Assembly: GCA_963575745.1 (NCBI GenBank)
Contig: CAUYUJ010003958.1
Span: 69,158-133,157, forward strand
Source of the DNA: Prorocentrum cordatum
Lineage: Eukaryota > Sar > Dinophyceae > Prorocentrales > Prorocentraceae
Direction: 5' to 3'
DNA: 64,000 nucleotides
Below are positions 51,426 through 61,822 of this stretch, piece by piece (the stretch's first letter is position 1; each line of letters opens with the position of its first letter). Made by a program: the position numbers and the translations under genes. The notes beneath the pieces are model-generated. The model did not search any database, was not told the DNA's origin, and worked only from the letters and a program-made list of their open reading frames with translations.

Positions 51426-52700
51426 GAACTGGACCTTGGCAAAGCTGTAACGGCAAGTGCTGATGCATGAGACAGCGCAGACGGCAATCTCGAGGGTCGC
51501 GGAACAGCAGCTCGCACAGCTGGCAGGATCCCAGCGCTAGGACAGCACTCGCCACGGGCGATGGATACGTGCAAACGCCTCTCGGCCGCAAGCTAGCGCG
51601 AAGAAAGCAAAGGAACTCCGCCCGCGGTGCGCTGCGCCGAGAACGCGACGAACAGCGACAGCTTGCGCTGCCCATGACCGAGCCTGCCTGAAAACGCCCG
51701 ATGCAGGCGTGACGGGCATCTGCGAGAAGCGCCGCCCTTACCTCGAGCATCGCACGCGATGGGGCGGCCCGCGGGCCACGGCGCGGGAGGCGATGCCCTG
51801 CTCTGCTCGAGCCCCGTCTCCAGGCCCCCCCTGGAGGGGGTCCGAGCAGATGGGGTCGGAGGATCTCGCCGCATCGCCGATGCATCGGCGATGCATCGGC
51901 GATCCATGCATCGGACCGCATCCAGGGAGGCCTGGAGACGGGGCTCGAGCAGAGCAGTGCTCCCCGTTGTCGTTGCTGTTCTCGTTATTGCGGTATCCCT
52001 CGTCCTGCCTTCGTTCCACCTCCTGCGGTGACGCGGGAGCGAAACGGAAGCGGCCCACGAGATCCCTAAAACACAGACACACCGCTTGGCTCGAGCCCTG
52101 TCATGCGGCTCTGACGCCGCCGGCCGCGGACGGGCCGCGCAGGGGCGCGCGATGCCGGCGAGGCACCTCTGGATGCGACACGTCCAGTGCAGCGGAGGGC
52201 GCGGCTGGAGGCGTAGGCGGGGCCCGAGATGGCGAGCGGCGGGCGCGGGGCGGCCTGGCCCCCCCGCGCGGCACCTGCTGTCGAGGCGGCGTCTTCGCGG
52301 GACTCGGCGATGGGGGCTCGGTCTTCGGACGTGACGGTGCAGTGCGCGGCATCGGCGAGCCGAGCGCGCTGCCCGACAGTGGCCAAGCAGCACGGTGCAG
52401 CCGCGCAGCGAGCCCAACTTTGCACACGTCGAGCGACCACTCGGTCCCTTCAGTGCGCAGGCTCAAAACGAAACAGGTCCCCAAACAGTTCCGCTGCCCG
52501 GCAGGAGCATGCCGCCCCGAACTGCATCCTACACCACCATACATCGACGCACTTCTTTCGACCGAGTGTGCCAACATAGTGTTATATTGAAGCCTGTTGC
52601 TCGCGCTAGACATATCTCATGCATTGCCCCCCCCCCCACCCCCTGTCATCCATCATCATACGATCAAGCGGTGGCTAATTGCCACTCGCCCGAACCAATT
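51426..52700. other. No firmly supported gene
   Basis: Arg-rich frames on the minus strand (51.6-52.4 kb) are GC-composition artefacts in my reading. A frame near 52080-52380 with TSEDRAPIAESREDAAS is protein-like but unsupported by splice sites. The interval contains the foldback at 51798-51957. Confidence 0.35.
51798..51957. mobile_element. Foldback element with perfect 29-bp arms
   Basis: Bases 51798-51826 and 51929-51957 are exact reverse complements. The interior carries tandem CATCGGCGATG units. Flanking duplication is not evident. Confidence 0.8.
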
Positions 52701-53095
52701 AATCATCCGTTGCCCTGGAAACTTAAAAACTTAATGTGGTGCCTCTTCGGCGTCAGCCTGACGCTCATCGGGGGCGGCCAAGAGGGGGATGTCCAAGAGG
52801 GGGGCGCAAATCATGGCCCGCGGCATGTGCGCGGCCCACGGGGGGGGCTAGGGGGACGTAATGAAATAAGAAGAGACGCCATGAAATCTGGGAAACATCA
52901 TGGCCCACGCCATGATATCCCCCCCCCCGTCATCACCCCCCTCTTGGCCGACACCGAGCTCAGTTGGTTCGTCTGACTGCCGCTCAGACGGTGAAGCCGC
53001 GGCGGCTTTCATCTCCTCTGTCGCACCTCAGGGGGAGAACGGCCTCTCTGGCGCCTTCCCCATATACCCCCGGCGGGGGGGCGGGTGAGATTAGA

Positions 53096-53278
53096 ACCCA
53101 GACACGCTCGCGACGTAAAACCAAACAGGGAGGTTTTAGGCTACTTTCGGCTCCGGGGGGCCCTTGCCGGGCCTCGGGACTGTCAAACAACGACTCAGGA
53201 CGAAACACCGATCCCGGGGAAGGGGTCGGGTCTTCCAGGGAAGCCGTCCTGAAAAAATCAGGACGTCGCATGTCTGGG
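53096..53278 (-). repeat. Dispersed repeat, inverted partner of 49970-50165
   Basis: Reverse orientation of the same element. Both ends agree (AGACATGCGACG and GTGTCTGGG on the minus strand). Confidence 0.7.
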
Positions 53279-53894
53279 AACGGATGAAATCGTGTTCTGG
53301 ACAGGATTAGACAAGGCAGGGAGAAGCATCTGTGACAAAGCAGGTGAGAGGAAGGTGAACAACGCGATGGGGTCGTCCTCCCACCGTGACACGAAGAGCA
53401 ACGCTCTTACCAACATTGTTGTTTATCATGTTTCTCGTCATTGCTTTCTTCGCCCTCCTCTCCTCATCCCCATCCTCCAATTTCACCCGCGTCTTCATCA
53501 TCCTCCACTCCTTTCCCTCCTCCACGCTCCTTCTCACACATGGGGCTCGTGGAAAAGACAACGTTATCGCCACCATGTCCTTATCGGCGAGGGCATGCAT
53601 GACCGAACAGATCGGGGCACACAGAGACGGAGGAAGACGGAACGGAACAGGCGAAGGATGGGAAGCGTATAAATGATCGAAAATCAAAGAGCACGAGGAG
53701 AAATCAATTCCTCGACAACTCCTGTCCCCCAACACCACCTCTGATGCTCAACACGAAGGCCCCCGCTCGTTCTCCCCCTCCGGGCGGGGGAAAAAAGGAA
53801 TCCGCTGACGCGGACCCACCCCGAGCTCCACGCTGGCTGGCCCTGGGGGCGAGATGCTGCAGTTCAAGGGCGTTTGCTGATCGTCCTCTGAGCA

Positions 53895-53950
53895 AAGACC
53901 GACCGTCCCAGCATTCCGACAGGCCTACCGCGAAATTTTCTTAGAACCAC
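53895..53950 (+). repeat. Short dispersed repeat, partner at 57948-58003
   Basis: GACCGACCGTCC.AGCATTCC then CCTACC.CGA and TTCTTAGAA are shared in order with 57948-58003. Confidence 0.5.
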
Positions 53951-54377
53951 AACAACGAATAAGAAAAACAATGTCCTTAGAACATGAACCCTACGTTTTG
54001 AAGCACGACAGTCTCAGCTAGAAATGTTCTAAGAACATTTTATGCAAACCGCAAGAGGTTCTCAGAACATTCTTTGGTGGGCCTCTAGGCAAGCCAGGAC
54101 GTTTCGCCACTGCTGGATCCCCTGCGGTTCTTCCTGGCGTCCTTAAGGGCTGAGGTGAAGGGGGTCGGGGCAGGGACTGGCGAGAGCCAGGCGGCGGGTG
54201 CCCCCCCCAACCTCCCTGGGAAAACCAAGCGGGAACTGCCGACACCACTGCTCCCCGAACCCTCTCCTGGAATGCGACGCGACGGGCATTTTCGGGCGAA
54301 CCTTCAGCGGTGGCAACGAGGCCTCCCAGAAGGCCCCCAAGAAGGGAAAATAAGAGCGAGAAGTACCCTTTCCTCCT

Positions 54378-54462
54378 CTGACCTCCTCCTCCTCCTCCTC
54401 CTCCTCCTCCTCCTGTTCCTCCTCCTCCTGTTCCTCCTCCTCCTCCTCCTCCTCCTCCTTCT
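54378..54462. repeat. (CTC)n microsatellite
   Basis: CTC repeat with two CTGTTC interruptions. Confidence 0.95.
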
Positions 54463-54479
54463 GGAAACCCTGAACCCAG

Positions 54480-56060
54480 ACATGATGTCATCCGCCTCGC
54501 TCTACTTCCGCCGGCTTCCACCAGCCTTCCACCGAGGAAGAGGTGACAATTCCTTCGATGCTCGAGGGCGAGGCCTCTTCTGGAATGCCGAGTGCAGATC
54601 GGCCGCAATGTTGGCTGGTGCCATGCTGCATGCTGTTGGCAAGACTGCCGAGCGTCTAGATAATGATCCGATTCCGATGGTTTGGTCCAGCTTGGTTTCA
54701 CCAGCATGGGTGGAAAAGCAGGTAGACGTGGCCAACGCGGTGAAGACCATAGCACAGCATTTCTCGAAATCAAGGTCCCCAAGGGCTTTGCTGGGACTCA
54801 AACAGTTTCACCGGCCCTGTGTGGGTGTACAGCATGAGTCTCCCTGACCCTGAGGTACGTGAAGCTCTTTCACAGACTATGCGAGCATCTGCGCTTGTCT
54901 CATGGACGGAATCCGCGAATTCCTAATTTGCCAAGATCGATGCCCACTTTGCCGAAATTCCTCGCCAATACCGTCAACGGGACGACCCCAGTCGACAGGA
55001 CTGGGTCAGTGCTCGCACCCTCCATCTTCTCGAACTAAATTCCTCGGGCGGAGCATCGCTCCTGGGCTCCTCTCGCAGTCCAGGCCTGCGCTTCCGTGCC
55101 GTTCCAAGGCCATTCTGGCATCTGGGGGCGACTTCGACTTCAAGCAGGGGTGGATCGGATATTCGCTGTATGCGAAGACTTCAGCGTCTGTGGGAGCTGG
55201 CGTGTGAATTCCGGGTGCGTATTGAGGTTCCCCAGGCCACTGTTACGACACATTGTTCTCCTTGGCCCTAGGCCTGGACAACACTTCCTGCCCTGGACTG
55301 GGACAACTTCTCTACACGATCGCTGCCCTGTTTGTTTCTTCTTTGTGGGTATTTGGGACGTGAATTTTCAAGGACTGGCAGTCTTTGCGAACTTCGTCTT
55401 ATGGGGCATGTATTCGAGGGTATGAGCAGAAACCTGAGATTCATGTCCTTTTGGCCGAACAGCTGGTCATGATAGCTGGACAGGGCTGCCAATGTGCAGT
55501 GCACGTCTGATTCGGTGCGCGATGCATTCGTTTTGAAGCAACGGCAGCCTGCCTCTGAGCAACTTCTGCGACTTGGAACGGGTTCGTCTGAGAAGGAAAA
55601 GCGCTCAGGCGGCCCAGGTCCTGCCTCAGAGCGGCGGGCCTGCTCCTGATCTACGGCTATTCTTAGGTCGGGCCTGTCCTCCTACAGGGGTATTTTGGGC
55701 AACAAGAATAAAGAATACCCCAAACATATTCAAAGGATGTCCAACAATACTCAACAATTGTCCCCAGACTATCCTTGTACTATTTTTGAATATTCCCCCT
55801 GTAGAGGGACAGGCCCGACTTAAGGCTATTCGAAACAAATGACTTGAACACTCTTCAGAGCAGGAACTCGGCTTACGCATATCAGCGGACAGTCTGCTCG
55901 AGGTTGTCCAGGAGGCCACGGTGGCGCTGCCTAGCCTGCCTACGAATGACGCTCGTCCTCTCCCACCCCTGGCTGCCTTTGAGCAGCAACTTCTGCGAGC
56001 ATCGGCCGCATGTGCAAGCTTCACTGGTGGGGTGTCGGGGGCTGTATCCTCAAGAGCGTG
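54480..56060 (+). pseudogene. Decayed plus-strand coding region, unknown protein
   Basis: Protein-like reading continues through several frames: SLYFRRLPPAFHRGRGDNS and VSPAWVEKQVDVANAVKTI (54500-54760); TGPVWVYSMSLPDPEVREAL (54811 on), a TAA near 54922, then FAKIDAHFAEIPRQYRQRD, LRFRAVPRPFWHLGATS and LQRLWELACEFRVRIEVP to about 55250. After the MITE it reads QELGLRISADSLLEVVQEA and LAAFEQQLLRASAACASF, ending near 56060. At least one frameshift and two in-frame stops occur, so it is probably not functional. No family recognised. Codon use is less G/C-ending than in the minus-strand exons, suggesting a different origin. Confidence 0.5.
55662..55824. mobile_element. hAT-like MITE family 1, copy 3
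   Basis: Terminal repeats TTAGGTCGGGCCTGTCC and the inverse of TTAAGTCGGGCCTGTCC bound about 160 bp. The flanks are identical 8-mers, GGCTATTC on both sides, a perfect target duplication of the length made by hAT transposases. The insertion interrupts the decayed coding region at 54480-56060. Confidence 0.8.
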
Positions 56061-56089
56061 AACGTGCTATCAGCTGGTTCTCAAGTACA

Positions 56090-56225
56090 GTACACCAGAG
56101 AAAAAAACCCAATCAGTGGATGGTTTTCGGCAAAGGAGATCGACCAGGACCCCTGGAACCCAGAACCCATACCGAAATCGGCCCAGAATCAATCACCAGG
56201 AACTTGGGAACTCTTCGTGTGGCTT
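56090..56225 (+). repeat. Dispersed direct repeat, partner of 46938-47090
   Basis: Same block order as the partner, with fewer internal GGAACCC units. Confidence 0.6.
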
Positions 56226-56899
56226 CTGGGCCCTCAGGTTCTGAACTCTTTGATGTGTGGAATCTGAAAGGTGGGCGGGCGGCACCTCTCCATTGCCAGC
56301 CCATGTCATGCTCTTCTGGTGCCAGGCCAGCTCGCAGAGAATGGGGTCTTCCTGTGCATATCTCTCTTTTCACTTGCGTTCTGCCTGCAGGTGTCGATAT
56401 ACGTGGCACGGCTGAAGCATTTTGAAGGCTAGCAGTGAGCCTCTTATAGCCGTTGATCGAATGGTCCCTCCTCCTCCCGGTCCCTCCTCCTCCCAGTCCT
56501 CCTCCTCCCCTCCCCGTCCTCTTGCACCTTCCTTCCTCCTCGTCGCCCTCACCGTCGTCAGCGTCGTCAGCGTCGTCGCCCTCGTCGCCTCCTCCTGCTG
56601 CGCTCCCGGGAGTTATCCACCTTCGCGGCCGCCGTCGGGACCCCCCTCCCTGGCGCGCGGAGCGGGCCGGTAGCGGCGCCGGAGGCGCCGCCAAGGGTGG
56701 CCCAGCGCCGATCCAAGAAATCCCCGCGGACCTCAGAAAAATTATGCTTCTGCCGAGCGATCAGGACGTGCATCAAGCCAACGCTGCAGGCTGTCCTGCG
56801 AGCGTGGCCGAAACTCTGCCGATCGATAGCGACCGCAGGGCAGCGAGAGCAAGATCCTGCGACAGCCCTGGACTCGGGCACGGAAGGGAGGAGGCAGAG

Positions 56900-56995
56900 G
56901 TGGAGGAAGGGCAGGGGGAAAGGAGGAGGAGGAGGAGGAGGAGGAGGAGGAGGAGAGGGAAGAGGAGGAGGAGGAGAAGGAGGAGAAGGGGGAGA
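56900..56995. repeat. (GGA)n microsatellite
   Basis: GGA/GAG run. Confidence 0.9.
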
Positions 56996-57511
56996 GGAAG
57001 GCGAGGAAGACCGGTTTTACACCGTTGTCCGAATTCTCAACCTCTGAGTCCTCTCGTCTCGTCCTCAGTTGGCGGCGCGCACAAGGGGTCGGCGGTGGAC
57101 AAGCCTCCCTTTAGCAAACCACCCTTTAGTAAAAACGGCCTGGGACCGAAACCGATGGACCTGGACCCGCCAAAGTGAATGTCGCGACGCCCTCTCGTGA
57201 GCCGAAAACTGCCAATTCGCTGGTCGACGTGTCAGGGCAGGAGTGAGCATGCTACGCATGAAATGAATTCAATGGAAATAAATCGCAGTGGATCCGTGAG
57301 TGGATCCGTGAGTGGAGATCAACCTCCGAAAGGGGGTACAGTCGGGGCGCTGAAAGAAGGAACGCCAAATAAAGAACGAAGCCCCTCATTTGACCCCAAA
57401 CCCGCCTGCGTGGACGAGGAACGCTGGAGCAATAGCCATGGACGGACCTACTAAATGTAAGGAGCGTCGAGCCCCTCCCCAACCCGAAGGTTCCTTATTT
57501 CAGCGTCTTGG

Positions 57512-57640
57512 CTGTAGGGAGAGGGGGGAAGGCTTCTTAGAAACACCCTGCCTCTTAGAAGGCGCCGGCCCGACACCTGCAGAGAAGGCCCGCGCCTTCT
57601 AAGAACCAGGGGTGCTTCTGAGAAACCTTCCCCCCTCCCT
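57512..57640. mobile_element. Foldback family 2, copy b
   Basis: Repeats the copy a structure: GGCTTCTTAGAA at left, GAAGGCGCCGGCC pairing with GGCCCGCGCCTTC at the centre, GCTTCTGAGAAACC at right. Confidence 0.65.
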
Positions 57641-57690
57641 CCTCCTCCTCCTCCTCCTCCTCCTCCTCCTCCTCCTCCTCCTCCTCCTTC
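57640..57690. repeat. (CTC)n microsatellite
   Basis: Pure CTC run next to family 2 copy b. Confidence 0.95.
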
Positions 57691-57738
57691 CTAACCCCCC
57701 CTCTGCGCGTGGCCGACTCAGGGCCCCATCCCTCAGGG

Positions 57739-57905
57739 TCAGGTCGGGCATGTCCCCCTCCAGGCAGCGTCTGGAGGACGAATAAGAAATAGCCAGACAC
57801 AAATCTCAGACATAGTCCAAAATTGATCGAAAGATCGTCCCCAGAACACTTTTTTGACTATTTCTGAACATGCCTCCTGTAATTAGGTGGACAGGCCCGA
57901 CTTAA
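57739..57905. mobile_element. hAT-like MITE family 1, copy 4
   Basis: TCAGGTCGGGCATGTCC and the inverse of TTAAGTCGGGCCTGTCC bound about 167 bp. Flanks CCTCAGGG and CCTCGGGG agree in 7 of 8 positions. Internal AATAAGAAATAGCCAGACA matches copy 2. It lies about 600 bp upstream of copy B. Confidence 0.75.
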
Positions 57906-57947
57906 CCTCGGGGCCCCATCTCTGAACCACCGATCCTCCTCTTGAGC

Positions 57948-58003
57948 AGTGGCCGACCGTCCTGGCATTCCTATACGCCTACCACGACATGTTCTTAGAA
58001 GCC
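57948..58003 (+). repeat. Short dispersed repeat, partner of 53895-53950
   Basis: See the partner entry; ends TTCTTAGAAGCC. Confidence 0.5.
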
Positions 58004-58104
58004 AGAAGTCTTGGGCAAGATCTAACGGGCCTGATCGGGCCGCGGAATCCTTTGACATTCGCATGGCCTGGCCCCGCCACAGAGGCCCCTTGTCACGTTG
58101 TTCT

Positions 58105-58400
58105 CGGCATCATCACCACCACCATCACCATCATTATCACATCACCACAACCATCGTCATCATCTTCTTCACCATTCACTATATACATATACATATACAT
58201 ATGTATACATATACATTTACACTTGCATTGGTTGTACTATATATACATATACGTATATGTATACATATATACATGGGTTGTAGTATTCACATGTACATTT
58301 ATATACACGTGCATAAACACAAAGCACAAATAACCACGAACAACCACAACAACAAAACAAATTTCAACAACATCAACGCCCACTATAAGTACAACAACAA
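58105..58400. repeat. CAT/CAC then AT-rich repeat tract
   Basis: CACCATCATTATCAC-like sequence followed by TATACATATACA runs and a short CAA-rich segment. It lies directly upstream of copy B and could hold its promoter, but no motif stands out. Confidence 0.7.
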
Positions 58401-58515
58401 CGACGCGTGCGGTGCCGTGCCGTGCCGTGCCAAAGTGGGGAGAAGCATTCAGACGCCGCGTGGCCCCGAGCGGGTCGGCGGAAAATATTGTCAGGCGGTT
58501 CTCTGGTGCTGACCA

Positions 58516-59715
58516 ATGTTTGGTGGTCTACCCCTCTCCGTATGCCTTTCGGGTTCGAGCCCTGCGGGCTTTTACGAGAAAGTTGTGCGTACGCGCCCAG
58601 ACTTTTGCATGCCTCCACCGAACCCAGAAGTTTTGCTCGAGAGCTTCATAAATGTCAGCAAAGAAAAAGGAATCGCTGGTCAGATCGCTGCTTCAGGTTC
58701 TGTGAAGATCACTGATGTTGCGAACGTGATGTTGCCTTCGATCGATGCGGATGGCGTTACCTCGGCTAGTCTGAAAAGAAGCATGGTGAGATTGCTGAAG
58801 CATCCAGCCACGGAGGCAAACTGCCTTTTCGACGCGAACTCGGCCCACGTATCCTTACTCCCTATATTGTGGAAAAATTGCACGTTCGCGGAGTTCACGG
58901 ATGGTCATCTGGAAACCTTTCTCCAATCATTGGACGTAGAGAAGCATGTAAAGAAGAGGCAGTTGGCTATGCCAATAACTTCAATTGACATGACGCGGCG
59001 TGATGCCAGCGCCATCTTACCACTACAAATCAGTTATTCCCCCTCTGGTGCGATCCAAGATCGGGCCCCAGCTCCCATCATCGACGTTGACGCTGCCTCA
59101 GAAATTCAAATTGCGCCGTACAGCACTTGCAGTCACGAGGAGTTGCTCAGCGTCGTTGTTGATCGGGACAATGCGGTTCAGCTGCTGCGGAACGATCTAG
59201 AGGCATCGAAGAAGACCAGTGATCATTACCAGAAGCGTCGCGCGCAGCTAGTGGAGACGGTCAAACAAAAAGATAAAGACATGGAATATTTCAAACAGCT
59301 GGTGGAGTACAGGCCAGGTCGCAATATCTCTAACATTGGCGGGTATATGTTGGCGTCGGCCCGAAATCGCGGGCATCTCGGGGCTGGCCTGACGGCTGCC
59401 CTGGTAGCTGGTGGGGAGCACCAGGGAAACCTTACTCACAATTCAAAGAAGACGGTGGTCAATTTCGAACACAGAGCAGCTATGGCCAAAATAATCCGCA
59501 GCAAAGATTTCTCCAGAGCAGTGGACAAGAATATTCCTGACTACGTGGCGCACGGGGTTGACTTGGTGGAATTCTACACGATGGAGTTCTTCTGCTACAA
59601 AGGCGATGGCACGAAGCAAGAGGTGCTTGATAAACACAAGCTCCACGTGAGCACGCTGACGTCAGTCACAATCAACAATGCGGACGTTAAGGATGCCATT
59701 CGGGCAAAAAGCTGA
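58516..59715 (+). CDS. Copy B first reading frame (399 codons)
   Basis: The ATG at 58516 gives MFGGLPLSVCLSGSSPAGF; a later start cannot be excluded because conservation with copy A begins after about residue 25. Regions in order are an N-terminal helical domain (PEVLLESFINVSKEKGIAG), CSHEELLSVVVDRDNAVQLL leading into a coiled coil (NDLEASKKTSDHYQKRRAQL), a Gly-rich stretch and a C-terminal domain (DLVEFYTMEFFCYKGDG, KHKLHVSTLTSVTINNADV). It ends in TGA at 59713-59715, just after the frame switch. The parallel with copy A makes this a Gag- or ORF1-like first segment of a fused protein. Confidence 0.75.
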   Translation: MFGGLPLSVCLSGSSPAGFYEKVVRTRPDFCMPPPNPEVLLESFINVSKEKGIAGQIAASGSVKITDVANVMLPSIDADGVTSASLKRSMVRLLKHPATEANCLFDANSAHVSLLPILWKNCTFAEFTDGHLETFLQSLDVEKHVKKRQLAMPITSIDMTRRDASAILPLQISYSPSGAIQDRAPAPIIDVDAASEIQIAPYSTCSHEELLSVVVDRDNAVQLLRNDLEASKKTSDHYQKRRAQLVETVKQKDKDMEYFKQLVEYRPGRNISNIGGYMLASARNRGHLGAGLTAALVAGGEHQGNLTHNSKKTVVNFEHRAAMAKIIRSKDFSRAVDKNIPDYVAHGVDLVEFYTMEFFCYKGDGTKQEVLDKHKLHVSTLTSVTINNADVKDAIRAKS

Positions 59716-61582
59716 TACCGACCGTATGCCTGAACAAGTGGAGCATATTTTCGATGTCGGCTCGCTGTGCGTCAAATCTATAAGTGCGGCTTGCGATTTA
59801 CAGATCGTTCGTTTCGGAAAGGGTGCCGAAACTTATGCCATCATCGAGGCGCAGTTCGCTTCAGTCGGTTGCCCCCACTTCTATTGGAGAGCCTTGCAGG
59901 CAAAGAAAGAGAGAGACTTTGGCCAGCCACCAAAGATTTCGATGTATGCCTTTGGACTCGATCAAGGAAGTGACAACAAAGGATTCATCAACAGGGCGTT
60001 GACTTGCGTCAAGGACGCGGACTACGTGATGATATGTACGTGCTGGTGCCTCTTCCATCAACTGCACCTCATAGTGAAAGTTGTCTTGGCTGCGTTGGAC
60101 GAGTGGCTTCACGCAGAGGAGTTTCCCGTTTCATATTTCTCGGGTGTGGCTACCCCAACAAATCTTTGGCGGGGTTCAGGGGCAGCTGAGAAGATCAGGG
60201 GTGAGGCTGAGGCGATATGCGGTGCGGAGGCGGCCAACTGCATGGACAAGGCCCCGCCCAGAGCTCTGCGAGGCAGATGGGGCGCGATCGACGCCGTCGA
60301 GAAGGTGCCGGTCAAAGCCATCACGTGGTTAGCGGCTGTTATAATTTCAGTTTTCAGGGGCAACAAGAAGACCAAGATATCGAAAGTGGGGGCGGCCGAG
60401 GATAAGGAGTACCAAGAGAATCAGACAAGGTACAAGAAAAATGTAGTGACGCTGATGGGAATGCCTTTATTCTTGGCCATGGTCGTCGCGTCATACATCG
60501 CGAAGCGCGTCCTGGCGAGAGCTTTGAACTGGGGGCAAAAGGTAACGAAGGAATACAACTTTGTAGTCAAACAAGCACGCGCAGATTATGATACATACCT
60601 TGGTCCCACGCCTCTTTCGGTCTTCCTCACCAAGAAGGTTTACGAATGGTACAAGGACCTATCCGATCAATTGGCAGACGAAACGATCGACGATCCCAAT
60701 ATTTGGGGGCCTGTATGGAAGTTGGTTCCTGAGCAAGACTATTCGAAAATCCGTGGCCTCATCATTTCACTGACCATCAAGATCGCTGCGCACTGGAAGC
60801 TCCGCTTCTTAGACACGGCTGAAGATTGGCCATGGCCATTATTGAAGATGTTGGAGTCGAAACCTGATGAGGATTGCCATCAGCGCCGAAATGTCGCTGG
60901 GCGGCTTCTCAACACTGACGACTGCTGCCTGACGCGTAGGTACTCCGACATCACTTTGAAAGCGAAGCGTTTGTTCAAGGACCAGTTCGAAATAGCACGT
61001 GAGTCTGGAACGTGCCCATATCTATTGCACGCGTTTCTCTTGGGCTGGCGATCCCAGCGCAGCTTCGACACACAGGACGCGGAGGGCATGAACAGCGTAG
61101 TTCAAGAGATGTCTCGGAGAGCGAGTCATTTAGATTTGGCATTGGCGCCAGCTCGGGCGATGATCAAGAAGGGCGACCCCTTGGAGGCCCGCGATTGCGC
61201 GGCGATCCACCAGGTAGTGATGCAGGAGCTGACATCCGAAACGAATGCATCCAGGTTTACACAAGTGCCTTCATCTTCAACTTTCGTGCCACAAGAATCT
61301 ACTTTCAAACTGCACGAGGTGACCGACGCCTTCAAAAGAGCTCTTGGCTTCGTGAGTAAATCTCGGCAAGTGCTGGTTGATCCCTGCGTGCAGACCGTCT
61401 GGACCTTCCATCGTCATAATGAAGATGACTGTCGGATGGGCTTCGTGGTAGCCTGCACATGCACCTACATGATATACGCGGCCATGGGGTACGTGCTGAA
61501 GGAGGGCGTTTTCAAGCTTGTCAGGCCGTTCGCCATCGAGACCATAGTGGGCTTGCTCAGTCGGCTTATCGAGGAGCGTCTG
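59678..61582 (+). CDS. Copy B second frame, transposase-like core
   Basis: The +1 frame carries MPFGQKADTDRMPEQVEH, then MYAFGLDQGSDNKGF (Asp at residues 95 and 99), CTCWCLFHQLHLIVK (Cys-His at 122-127), LRGRWGAIDAVEKV, DTYLGPTPLSVFLTKK, VWKLVPEQDYSKIRG and FDTQDAEGMNSVVQEM (residues about 463-478). D.N...C..H.L.L recalls hAT-type transposases; a first catalytic Asp and the usual C-terminal dimerisation block were not found, so the class is tentative. Near the end MGFVVACTCTYMIYAAMGY and VGLLSRLIEERL precede a probable GC donor. There is no internal stop, unlike copy A. Confidence 0.72.
59698..59704 (+). promoter_or_regulatory. Putative +1 frameshift site in copy B
   Basis: Zero-frame codons ATT CGG precede G at the end of the first frame, with TGA nine bases further on. 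Homology to copy A continues in the +1 frame (FGQ...). The matching site in copy A is CTT CGG C at 20033-20027. Confidence 0.55.
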
Positions 61583-61822
61583 GCCAAATCCTCCCCCCTC
61601 CCTTCTCCTCCCTCTTCCCTCCGGTTCTCCGGGGAGAAAGAGGGGTCCTGCTCCTCCTTCTCCTCCTCCTCTCCTTCCTCCTCCTCCCTCCTCCTTCTTC
61701 TCCTCCTCCTCCTCTACTTACTGGGAGGCAGGGTATTTCCCCAATCCAGAGTTTTCAGAAAGAAACTTTAACCCCGTCCTGTCTTGGGTGCTTGTGGCCC
61801 GGGCCTTCCTTCCGCTCCCCAG
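61583..61822 (+). other. Intron of copy B, CT-rich, probable GC-AG
   Basis: Phase-0 boundaries CTG|GCCAAA and CCCCAG|GAT fit the conserved protein on both sides. The 240 bases between are CT/CTC-rich and end the upstream frame at a TAA near 61771. Copy A has no equivalent insert: its protein runs straight from LVDYVAEFR to the charged linker. The donor choice is by eye. Confidence 0.55.

Noticed and set aside
51593-52417. 274-codon Arg/Pro-rich minus-strand frame
   Set aside because: Composition follows from GC-rich sequence lacking stops; no splice sites, motifs or codon pattern.
57000-57180. Plus-strand frame after the GGA repeat
   Set aside because: Short, without codon signal, and partly made of dispersed repeat sequence shared with 49.8 kb.
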